Shown piece after piece: positions 1-5,934 of a DNA stretch of 8,143 nucleotides. The translations under genes were made by a program, and so were the position numbers. Within the stretch, counting starts at the first letter, position 1; each line of letters opens with the position of its first letter. The notes beneath the pieces were generated by a model that worked only from the letters and a program-made list of their open reading frames with translations, did not search any database and was not told the DNA's origin. Origin of the DNA: Paracoccaceae bacterium (GTDB taxonomy: Bacteria > Pseudomonadota > Alphaproteobacteria > Rhodobacterales > Rhodobacteraceae); NCBI GenBank assembly GCA_007129775.1, contig SKUV01000382.1:1-8143 (forward strand), in the 5' to 3' direction.

Positions 1-31
1 CCGCCGGTATCAGGATCAACACCCCCGCCAT
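1..31 (-). CDS. Start of a gene running off the left edge, possibly a nucleotidyltransferase
   Basis: Only ten codons are visible, reading MAGVLILIPA from an ATG at 31 down to base 2. The ATG lies 9 bases after the ZIP permease stop on the same strand, and that spacer is purine-rich (GGCGGGGGC), which could serve as a ribosome binding site. A short start followed by a hydrophobic beta strand ending in I-P-A resembles the first strand of Rossmann-like nucleotidyltransferases (MobA-like or KdsB-like proteins, where a glycine- or arginine-rich signature follows). This family guess rests on ten residues and is weak. If the gene is real, it is probably co-transcribed with the ZIP gene. Confidence 0.35.
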   Translation of the reverse strand, partial: MAGVLILIPA

Positions 32-40
32 GCCCCCGCC

Positions 41-814
41 CTACAACACCAGCGTCAGCGCCGTCATCGCCGCGAAGGAAACCACGACGATCGCGCCCAG
101 GCCCTCGTTCCCCAGATTGCCCTGCAATTCCTTCTGGGCCTCGGGCAGCAGTTCCGAAAACACCATCCACAGCATCGCCCCCGCCGCGAGCCCGAGCCCC
201 ACCGGCAGCCACGGCGCGAAGGCCAGCACGAACAGGAAGGCCGGCACCGCCAGCAGCGGCTGCGGCAGCGAGGAAAAGACCGACCACCACGCCGCCTGCC
301 AGACCCGCGCCCCGCGCGGCACCATCACCAGCGCAATCGCGAGCCCTTCCGGCACATTGTGCAGCGCAATCGCGACAGTGATGAAATCGCCCAGATCGCG
401 CCCGCCGCCATAGGCGACGCCCACCCCCACCCCCTCGGCCGCGGAATGGGCGGTCATGATGCCGATGATCAGCAAGGCCCGCCCTGCGTCGGCGCCGGTC
501 AGCTGCGCGATGGAATGATCCCCCTGCCGCGCGATCCAGCGATTGGCCAGCATGATCAGCCACAGCCCCGCGAGCAGACCGAGGATCGTGCGCAGGCCGC
601 TGAATTCCATCCCCTCCACGATCAGGCTCATGCAGGCCGACAGCATCAACCCCGAGGCCACGGCATTGCCGATCCCGAGCCAGACGCCCCCGGAGCGTCC
701 ACGCGCGGCCAGCAGGGGCAGCGCACCGAGCCCGGTCGCCAGCGCAGTGATCAGGGCGGCGACGAAGACCAGAAGGATCGTCGGTTCATCGCCGAGAAAC
801 TGGCCGGAGAACAT
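41..814 (-). CDS. ZIP-family divalent metal permease
   Basis: This 257-residue inner-membrane protein belongs to the ZIP family, which moves Zn2+, Fe2+ or Mn2+ towards the cytoplasm. It has about eight hydrophobic segments, the usual prokaryotic ZIP size. The two metal-binding helices are clear: H123-S-A-A-E127-G in TM4, followed by H152-N-V-P-E156-G in TM5, with E221 and P224-E225 in the next helix. TM5 is canonical. TM4 lacks the Asn and Pro of the usual HNxPEG, so the metal site is partly altered and the substrate cannot be read from sequence. A GAGG ribosome binding site lies 7 bases before the ATG. An Irr-box palindrome 16 bp upstream suggests iron-dependent control, so iron or manganese is as plausible a substrate as zinc. 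Some family members may work as exporters, and direction cannot be judged here. The family call is secure; the substrate is inference. Confidence 0.9.
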   Translation of the reverse strand: MFSGQFLGDEPTILLVFVAALITALATGLGALPLLAARGRSGGVWLGIGNAVASGLMLSACMSLIVEGMEFSGLRTILGLLAGLWLIMLANRWIARQGDHSIAQLTGADAGRALLIIGIMTAHSAAEGVGVGVAYGGGRDLGDFITVAIALHNVPEGLAIALVMVPRGARVWQAAWWSVFSSLPQPLLAVPAFLFVLAFAPWLPVGLGLAAGAMLWMVFSELLPEAQKELQGNLGNEGLGAIVVVSFAAMTALTLVL

Positions 815-830
815 CTGCGCGCCTCAAAAA

Positions 831-847
831 TTTAGAATAATTCTAAA
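831..847 (-). promoter_or_regulatory. Irr box / iron control element upstream of the ZIP permease
   Basis: The sequence is a perfect inverted repeat, TTTAGAAT-A-ATTCTAAA, standing out as an AT-rich island in GC-rich DNA. It fits the TTTAGAA-N3-TTCTAAA consensus known for Irr, the heme-responsive Fur-family regulator of alphaproteobacteria, with no mismatch in the arms. It ends 16 bp before the ZIP start codon. The only other flanking gene, the aminotransferase, runs towards this site from its 3' end, so the target must be the ZIP gene. Its position at or just downstream of the likely -10 region fits repression, which for Irr occurs under iron limitation. The direction of control is inferred. 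Confidence 0.8.
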
Positions 848-873
848 TATGTTCGGCATCCGTATCCTGTCAA
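844..873 (-). promoter_or_regulatory. Candidate promoter of the ZIP permease
   Basis: On the minus strand a perfect TTGACA (873-868) is followed after 18 bases by TATTTA (849-844). The latter is a poor -10 but overlaps the Irr palindrome. A better -10-like hexamer, TAGAAT (845-840), lies within the palindrome but at a spacing of 22, which is too long. Either choice puts the Irr box over the -10/start region. The -35 is convincing; the exact -10 is not. Confidence 0.45.
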
Positions 874-910
874 GCGCGCAGCGCATGCCGGCATGGTCCC
901 GCCATCCGGA

Positions 911-2236
911 TCAGTCGAGCGTGGCGAGCACCTCGCGCAGGGTTTCGACCAGTTGGTCGATCTGCGGCTTTTCGATGATCAGCGGTGGCGACATGGCGAT
1001 GATGTCGCCGGTGGTGCGCACGAGGATCCCCTTTTCATAGGCCTTGAGGAAGGCAGCGAAGGCGCGCCGCGTCGGCTCCCCCGGGATCGGCTCCAGTTCC
1101 AGCGCGCCGATCAGGCCCATGTTGCGGATGTCGATGACATGGCGGGTGCCGCGCAGGGAATGCAGCGCCTCCTGCCAATAGGGGGCGAGGTCGGCGGCGC
1201 GTTCGAACAGGCCTTCCTCGCGATAGGTCTCCAGCGTGGCGAGGCCGGCAGCGCTGCAGATCGGCGCGCCGGAATAGGTATAGCCGTGGAAAAGCTCGAT
1301 CAGATGTTCGGGGCCCTGCATGAAGGCATCGTGGATCGCGGCCGTTGTCAGCACCGCGCCCATCGGGATGACGCCGTTCGTCAGCCCCTTGGCGCAGGTG
1401 ATCATGTCGGGCATCACGTTGAAATGCTCGGCCGCGAAGGAAGATCCGAGTCGCCCGAAGCCGGTGATGACTTCATCGAAAATCAGAAGAATGCCGTGCT
1501 TGGTGCTGATCTCACGGAGTTTTTCCAGATATCCCTTTGGGGGCAGCAAGACCCCGGTGGAGCCGGCCATCGGCTCCACGATCACGGCGGCGATGGTTTC
1601 GGCGCCGTGCAGCGCGACGATCCTCTCCAGATCCTCGGCCAGATGGGCGCCGTGCTCGGGCTGGCCTTTCGTCCATGCGTTTTCGGCCAGATGCGTATGA
1701 GGGAGGTGGTCTACCCCATTGAGAAGGCTTCCGAAAACCTTGCGGTTGTTGACGATCCCGCCGACCGAAATGCCGCCGAAATTGACGCCATGATAGCCCC
1801 GTTCGCGCCCGATCAGGCGGGTGCGCGCGCCCTCGCCGCGCGCCCGATGATAGGCGATGGCAATTTTTAGCGCGGTTTCAACGCTCTCCGATCCGGAGTT
1901 GGTGAAAAAGGCATGTTCCATCGGGGCCGGCGCCATATCCACCAGCTTGTTGGCCAGTTCGAAGGCCAGCGGATGGCCCATCTGAAAGGCGGGCGCGTAA
2001 TCAAGCTCGGCCGCCTGTTTCTGGATTGCCTCCACGATCCGCGGGCGCCGGTGGCCGGCATTGCAGCACCACAATCCGGCGGTGCCGTCCAGCACCTGCC
2101 GGCCATCGGCGGTGGTGTAATGCATGCCCTCGGCGGCGACGAACATCCGCGGCGCCTGCTTGAACTGGCGGTTGGCGGTGAACGGCATCCAGAAGGCGCG
2201 CAGATCGTTGGGGATTTGGGGGCGGTCGAGGGCCAT
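911..2236 (-). CDS. Omega-amino acid--pyruvate aminotransferase (PLP, class III)
   Basis: This 441-residue cytoplasmic enzyme is a class III (fold type I) aminotransferase. It most resembles beta-alanine/omega-amino acid:pyruvate transaminases (EC 2.6.1.18), which move the terminal amino group of beta-alanine or similar amines to pyruvate, giving alanine and an aldehyde or semialdehyde. Visible signatures are the N-terminal W16-MPF...NR substrate-pocket motif, S114-G-S-E117 (cofactor phosphate contact), Y148-H149-G (ring stacking), F253-D254-E-V with the Asp binding the PLP pyridine nitrogen, the Schiff-base lysine K283 in CAKGLTNG, the HGYTYSG motif at 318-324, and R407 in VRTTGD, equivalent to the mobile arginine that accepts the substrate carboxylate in this family. 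Length is complete. An internal CGGAG 9 bases before the ATG supports the start. It appears to be a stand-alone gene, with no catabolic dehydrogenase or transporter beside it. The physiological amine is unknown; polyamine or taurine-like substrates are possible. Confidence 0.9.
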   Translation of the reverse strand: MALDRPQIPNDLRAFWMPFTANRQFKQAPRMFVAAEGMHYTTADGRQVLDGTAGLWCCNAGHRRPRIVEAIQKQAAELDYAPAFQMGHPLAFELANKLVDMAPAPMEHAFFTNSGSESVETALKIAIAYHRARGEGARTRLIGRERGYHGVNFGGISVGGIVNNRKVFGSLLNGVDHLPHTHLAENAWTKGQPEHGAHLAEDLERIVALHGAETIAAVIVEPMAGSTGVLLPPKGYLEKLREISTKHGILLIFDEVITGFGRLGSSFAAEHFNVMPDMITCAKGLTNGVIPMGAVLTTAAIHDAFMQGPEHLIELFHGYTYSGAPICSAAGLATLETYREEGLFERAADLAPYWQEALHSLRGTRHVIDIRNMGLIGALELEPIPGEPTRRAFAAFLKAYEKGILVRTTGDIIAMSPPLIIEKPQIDQLVETLREVLATLD

Positions 2237-2483
2237 CGGGCTGCTCCGGTTGGGCGCGCCCCGGCGCCTTGCTCCGAGGCGTCATCGGGCTTGACGGGGC
2301 AGCGCCGAATACATCATCTGAAGCCACGACGCAGGGACGCTACCAGCTTTGGAAAGGCAGTCAAGACGCTTGCAACGTCGCGGGGTGCAGCCGGATGGGC
2401 GCGACGGAGGGCAGGGCGGTCTTGATGGGTAATGGAGAAATGTTCAAATCAGAAAAACGGGTTGCAGGCCGATCTTGCCCCAG
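2237..2483. other. Intergenic region between divergent aminotransferase and glycosyltransferase genes
   Basis: These 247 bp should hold the promoters of the two divergent genes. For the aminotransferase, a TTGACT (2364-2359, minus strand) spaced 16 bases from TAGCGT (2342-2337) is a possible weak promoter with a leader of about 95 bases. On the plus side, the stretch around 2421-2460 is locally AT-richer and contains TTGATG (2423-2428), but no good -10 follows. The small ORFs that cross the gap have no good start or recognisable motifs. I see no hairpin terminator or RNA gene. Confidence 0.4.
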
Positions 2484-3602
2484 ATGCCGTGGGTTTTCGG
2501 TTTCTTGAGCGTCCTGCTGCGCCCTGCCGCGACGCCCGAGGCGCGGACCTTCCTGCGTGACCATCAGGCCCGTCGGTGCGGCCTGCCCGCGGGGCTGATC
2601 CGCCCCTCGCGCTATGGCCGGATCACGCTTGTCAGCACGATGAAGGACGAGGGGCCCTATCTGCTGGACTGGCTGTGCTGGCATCTGCTGGTGGGGGTGA
2701 GCGATTTTCTCGTTTTCACCAATGATTGCAGCGACGGGACGACCGAGCTGCTCGACGCGCTGGCGGCTGCGGGGGTGCTGATCCACCATGACAACCCCGA
2801 TGACGGGCGCCAGTCCCCCCATCCGCGGGCGCTGTCGCAGGCGCGGGGGCACCCCTTGGTGCAGCTTTCGGATTGGCTGATGGTGCTCGATGCCGACGAA
2901 TACGTCGTGCCGCGCCCGCCGCTGCGCGATCTGGACGGGCTGATCGACGCGATCACCGGCGCCGGCGCGCAGGAGATGCTGATCACATGGCGGTTTTTCG
3001 GCAGCGGCGGGCGGCTGCGATACGCGCCGCTGCCGGCGTTCCTGCGGTTTCAGCGTGCGGCGGCAGATGATCATCTGGCCGGCTATGGCTTCAAGACGCT
3101 TTTTGCCAATACCGGCGCGCTGCGGATGCAGATCCATCATCCGAACCTTTATCGCGAGGCCGAGCGGGCTGGGGTCGTGCGGCGGATGGTCAACGGCTCG
3201 GGCGCGCCCATCGATGGCGCCCGTCTGAAATGGAAACACCCGCCCGAGACCCATGGCTACGACCTTGCGCAGGTCAATCATTACGCGCTGCGCTCGGTCG
3301 AGGAGTTCCTGCTGCGCCAGATGCGCGGCGATGCGATCGGGCGCAACGACCGCCACGACGGGCGCTATTTCCGCAAACATGACCGCAACGAGATCCACGA
3401 CACCACCGCGCGCGACCGCGCACCCGAGGTGGCGGTGCTGCGGGCGCGGCTGATGGCGCTGCCCGGCGTGGCGGAGGCGCAGGCGCTGGTGAGCGCGCGC
3501 ATGGCCGCGCGGCTGGAGCGGCTGCGCGCCAGCCCCGATTACCGCAACCGGGTGGCGCAGATCATGGGCACGCCGGCCGATCCCCTGCGGCCCGGGCGTT
3601 GA
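2484..3602 (+). CDS. Glycosyltransferase, Glyco_tranf_2_4 / GT92-like
   Basis: This is a probable glycosyltransferase of 372 residues that would move a sugar from an activated donor to an unknown acceptor. The family-like region begins near residue 46 with RITLVSTMKDEGPYLLDWLCWH, typical of the Glyco_tranf_2_4 group (conserved KDE and E-W-x-x-H-like turn). It continues with FTNDCSDGT (78-86) and the metal/nucleotide-sugar D136-A-D-E139 in a WLMVLDADEY strand. The C-terminal half has F203-K-T-L-F and V264-NHYALRSVEEFLLRQMRGD, a characteristic run of this group. There is no signal peptide or membrane helix, so it is likely cytoplasmic or peripheral. The ATG at 2484 was chosen; an in-frame TTG at 2475 would add three residues. 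Neither has a strong ribosome binding site, and the first 45 residues are not diagnostic, so the start is uncertain. No capsule or LPS genes adjoin it. Confidence 0.85.
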   Translation: MPWVFGFLSVLLRPAATPEARTFLRDHQARRCGLPAGLIRPSRYGRITLVSTMKDEGPYLLDWLCWHLLVGVSDFLVFTNDCSDGTTELLDALAAAGVLIHHDNPDDGRQSPHPRALSQARGHPLVQLSDWLMVLDADEYVVPRPPLRDLDGLIDAITGAGAQEMLITWRFFGSGGRLRYAPLPAFLRFQRAAADDHLAGYGFKTLFANTGALRMQIHHPNLYREAERAGVVRRMVNGSGAPIDGARLKWKHPPETHGYDLAQVNHYALRSVEEFLLRQMRGDAIGRNDRHDGRYFRKHDRNEIHDTTARDRAPEVAVLRARLMALPGVAEAQALVSARMAARLERLRASPDYRNRVAQIMGTPADPLRPGR

Positions 3603-3632
3603 CGGGCGCGCCGAGGGGGCGGCGATTTCATC

Positions 3633-3661
3633 TTGCCGCGCCACGGGGGGCGGGCTAGGCT
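3633..3661 (+). promoter_or_regulatory. Candidate promoter of the btu operon
   Basis: TTGCCG (3633-3638) and TAGGCT (3656-3661) are separated by exactly 17 bases, in a short gap after the glycosyltransferase. The -35 matches 4 of 6 consensus bases, and the -10 keeps the key T, A and final T. The predicted start, about 7 bases further on (3667-3669), coincides with the first paired base of the riboswitch P1 stem at 3667, which supports the assignment. Confidence 0.5.
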
Positions 3662-3666
3662 GTCCC

Positions 3667-3863
3667 CATTCCGGTCCGGGCAGCGATGTCTGGTGAAAAG
3701 GGAATCCGGTGCGCGGGCCTGCCAGCGATGGCCTGCCCGCAATGCCGGAACTGCCCCCGCAACTGTAAGCGGCGAGCGCGGTCGACAAATGTCACTGGGG
3801 CCTTCGGGCGCCGGGAAGACTCGGCCAAGCGATGACCCGCGAGTCAGGAGACCTGCCGGAATG
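3667..3863 (+). ncRNA. Cobalamin (AdoCbl) riboswitch aptamer
   Basis: This is a cis-acting mRNA leader element that binds coenzyme B12 and lowers expression of the downstream uptake genes when B12 is abundant. Conserved blocks appear in the right order: GGAATCCGGTG (3701-3711), CTGCCCCCGCAACTGTAA (3751-3768), CACTGG (3793-3798), GGGAAG (3813-3818), and the B12 box AGTCAGGAGACCTGCC (3842-3857). Stems can be read: P1 of 8 bp pairing 3667-3674 with 3856-3863; a TCCGG/CCGGA stem (3705-3709 with 3745-3749) topped by GCGGGC/GCCCGC (3713-3718 with 3735-3740); a hairpin at 3797-3812 closed by a UUCG loop; and GACTCG (3818-3823) with CGAGTC (3840-3845). The length of about 197 nt fits a full-size class. 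It lies 142 bases before btuB, the classic location. Confidence 0.97.
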
Positions 3864-4005
3864 ATCACCCTGTCCGGGTGCGGGGCGCTCCGGGACAACG
3901 GTTATCCGTAGAGGTGACGCCCTTCACCGTCTGCGGATGGGCTCTGCCCTCCAATGACATTCTGACACGTCATGGCCGCCCGACCGGGCGGCGGGAGATC
4001 ACGGC
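3864..4005 (+). promoter_or_regulatory. btuB: Riboswitch expression platform and btuB leader
   Basis: Four possible hairpins lie between the aptamer and btuB: 3871-3897 (TGTCC/GGACA outer stem with GCG/CGC inside), 3913-3928 (GGTGA/TCACC), 3935-3952 (GGA and GGGC with GCCC and TCC, one bulged base), and 3975-3992, a perfect 8-bp GC stem. The last one ends one base before the ribosome binding site GGGAG (3993-3997, 8 bases from the ATG). No U-tract follows any of them, so translational control by masking the ribosome binding site is more likely than intrinsic termination. CTCC at 3949-3952 could pair with the GGAG of the binding site. Which pairings switch with B12 is inference. Confidence 0.6.
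3975..3992 (+). repeat. Perfect GC hairpin abutting the btuB ribosome binding site
   Basis: GCCGCCCG-AC-CGGGCGGC is a perfect inverted repeat; with a four-base GACC loop it gives a 7-bp all-GC stem. The Shine-Dalgarno sequence starts at the very next base, so the stem would crowd or help mask the initiation region. There is no run of T after it, which argues against an intrinsic terminator. Confidence 0.75.
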
Positions 4006-5934
4006 ATGAGACCCCTTCTTCCTTCTGTCGCTGCGGCGCTGGCCTGCGCCGCGGCCCTGCCTGCGCAGGCGCAACAGGCTTTCGATCTGGGCGAGGTCGT
4101 CTTTTCGGCCAGCCTTGCGCCGGTGGCGCGCGGGCAGTCCGGCGCGGCGATCAGCGTGCTGACGCGCGACGATCTTGCCCGCGCCGGCGATGCCAGCCTG
4201 TCGTCGGTCCTGGGCCGTCTGCCAGGCGTGTCGGTCACGCAGACCGGTGGCCAGGGCGGCCCGACCAGCGTGTCGATCCGTGGCGCCTCTGCCCGCTACA
4301 TCGCGGTCTATGTCGATGGCGTTCTGGTGACGGACCCGACGCAATTGCGGGTCGAATTCGACTTTGGCGGCCTGTCGGCGCGCGATATCGAACGGGTCGA
4401 GGTGCTGCGCGGGGCGCAATCGGCGCTTTACGGCGGCTCTGCCGTCGGCGGCGTCATTTCGATCACCACGACGCGGGCAACCCGGGACGGCACCGAACAG
4501 CGCCTGCGTGTCGAAGGCGGCAGTTATGGCACGCTGGATGCAAGCTACAGCTTTGCCCGGCGCAGCGGCGCGCTGGAGACGACCTTTGCGGTGTCGCGGT
4601 TTCATACCGACGGCTTTTCGTCGATCGTGCGCAGCGCCACGAACCCGATCGGGGCGCCCGACGCGCATGACCGGGCGGCCGTGCGGATCGGCGCACGCTA
4701 TACCGCCAGCGATGCGCTGGTGCTGGGCGCGGACCTGTCGCGCGAAACCGCGCGCACCGAATATGACGACGAATTCAACCGCCGCGATGCCGACAACCTG
4801 GCGCGCCGGACGCGGACGCAGGGGCGGGTCTTTGCCGAATTCTCGATGGGCAGTTCGACGCATGAGCTCAGCCTGAACGCGATGCAGGTCAACCGGACCT
4901 TCGCCGAAGCCTTCCGCGATGCGGCCTTCGAAGGGCAGCGGGTGACGCTGCGCTATGTCGGGACGACCCCGCTCGCGCCCAGCGCGACCCTGTCCTACGG
5001 TTTCGAGATCGGGCGCGAGAAGTTCAAGTCCGGGCAGCCTGCTTTCAACGTGTTCGAAAGCCTGCAACAATCGGGTGCCTTTGCCGAATTGCTCTGGGCG
5101 CCGGGCGACCGGCTTGATCTGGGCGCGGCGCTGCGGCTCGATCGCGACCCCAACACGGGGACCACGCCCTCGGGGCGCCTGTCTGCCTCGTGGCGGGCAA
5201 GCGATGCGCTGACGCTGCGCGGCCTGATCGGCAGCGGCTATCGCGCGCCGTCGATGGAAGAGCGATTTGCGGATTACGACTTTCGCAGCGGCCCGCCGTT
5301 TCCTTCGACCTATTATTTCCAGGGCAATCCGAACCTGCGGCCCGAAAAGAGCCTGAGCGCGGAAATCGGCGCCGACTGGCAGGTCAGCCCGGACCTGCGG
5401 CTGGGCGCCACGGTCTTTTACCTCGACACCCGCGATGCGATCCGGGGATGCGGCGAATTCGAGGCCGGGCCCTGCGGATTTGCGCTGCCTGCCGGGGTGA
5501 CGGCCAGCTACGAGAACCTTGACCGCCTGCGCCGCCAGGGGGTGGAGTTTTCCGCCGACTGGCAGATCGCCGATGACCACCGCCTGACCGCCGCCTATAC
5601 CTATACCGATGCGCGGATCACGCGCGGCAACAACGCGGGCGCCCGGCTTGGCAGCCTGCCGCGCCACGATCTTGCCCTTTCGCTGGAAAGCCGGCTGACC
5701 GAGCGTCTGACAGCGACAGGCACGCTGACGGTCAAGGCGGACCGGCTGGCACGCGATGGCGGCGCGCGGCTCGAGTCGTTCGGCGTGACCAATGTCAATC
5801 TGGTCTATGCCCTGACCGACAGGGCGGATCTGTCGTTGCGGGTCGATAACCTTTTCGACCGGAAATATCAGGAAGTGCCGCATTTCGGCACGTCAAGGCG
5901 GGCATTCTATGTTGGCGTGGCAAGCCGTTTCTAG
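4006..5934 (+). CDS. btuB: TonB-dependent cobalamin receptor BtuB
   Basis: This 642-residue outer-membrane beta-barrel receptor takes up vitamin B12 using energy from TonB-ExbBD. Residues 1-22 form a signal peptide with likely cleavage at AQA|QQ. A TonB-box-like segment follows (around LGEVVFSA, 28-35). The plug domain spans roughly 40-157, with SVSIRG (88-93), YVDGV (102-106) and the family hallmark VEVLRGAQSALYGGSAVGGV (131-150) then ISITT. The rest is barrel strands, including the GYRAPSMEERF and NPNLRPEKS motifs typical of TonB receptors, a late RVDNLFDRKYQE motif, and a terminal phenylalanine (VASRF) for BAM insertion. Two cysteines (482 and 490) lie eight residues apart in one extracellular-type loop and could form a disulfide. 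The length is close to E. coli BtuB (about 610). The ribosome binding site GGGAG is 8 bases from the ATG. Substrate assignment rests on the riboswitch and the btuFCD genes that follow. Confidence 0.94.
   Translation: MRPLLPSVAAALACAAALPAQAQQAFDLGEVVFSASLAPVARGQSGAAISVLTRDDLARAGDASLSSVLGRLPGVSVTQTGGQGGPTSVSIRGASARYIAVYVDGVLVTDPTQLRVEFDFGGLSARDIERVEVLRGAQSALYGGSAVGGVISITTTRATRDGTEQRLRVEGGSYGTLDASYSFARRSGALETTFAVSRFHTDGFSSIVRSATNPIGAPDAHDRAAVRIGARYTASDALVLGADLSRETARTEYDDEFNRRDADNLARRTRTQGRVFAEFSMGSSTHELSLNAMQVNRTFAEAFRDAAFEGQRVTLRYVGTTPLAPSATLSYGFEIGREKFKSGQPAFNVFESLQQSGAFAELLWAPGDRLDLGAALRLDRDPNTGTTPSGRLSASWRASDALTLRGLIGSGYRAPSMEERFADYDFRSGPPFPSTYYFQGNPNLRPEKSLSAEIGADWQVSPDLRLGATVFYLDTRDAIRGCGEFEAGPCGFALPAGVTASYENLDRLRRQGVEFSADWQIADDHRLTAAYTYTDARITRGNNAGARLGSLPRHDLALSLESRLTERLTATGTLTVKADRLARDGGARLESFGVTNVNLVYALTDRADLSLRVDNLFDRKYQEVPHFGTSRRAFYVGVASRF

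Noticed and set aside
884..895. Perfect 12-bp palindrome CATGCCGGCATG between the aminotransferase stop and the ZIP promoter, as a terminator or operator.
   Set aside because: It is short, has no loop or T-tract, and lies just beyond the aminotransferase stop without the form of an intrinsic terminator; chance is a fair explanation in GC-rich DNA.
893..1870. Plus-strand open frame (325 codons) opposite the aminotransferase.
   Set aside because: No recognisable motif or ribosome binding site, and it is antisense to an enzyme with all catalytic residues.
2361..3788. Long minus-strand open frame (475 codons) opposite the glycosyltransferase.
   Set aside because: It is a GC-rich antisense shadow: Arg/Pro/Gln-rich with no family motifs, and it runs into the riboswitch. 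The plus-strand frame has clear glycosyltransferase motifs.
3975..3992. GC hairpin before btuB as a rho-independent terminator.
   Set aside because: No run of T follows; the next bases are the Shine-Dalgarno sequence and then the start codon.
3970..5883. Long minus-strand open frame (637 codons) opposite btuB.
   Set aside because: Low-complexity Arg/Ala/Gln composition with no motif, fully opposite a convincing TonB-dependent receptor.
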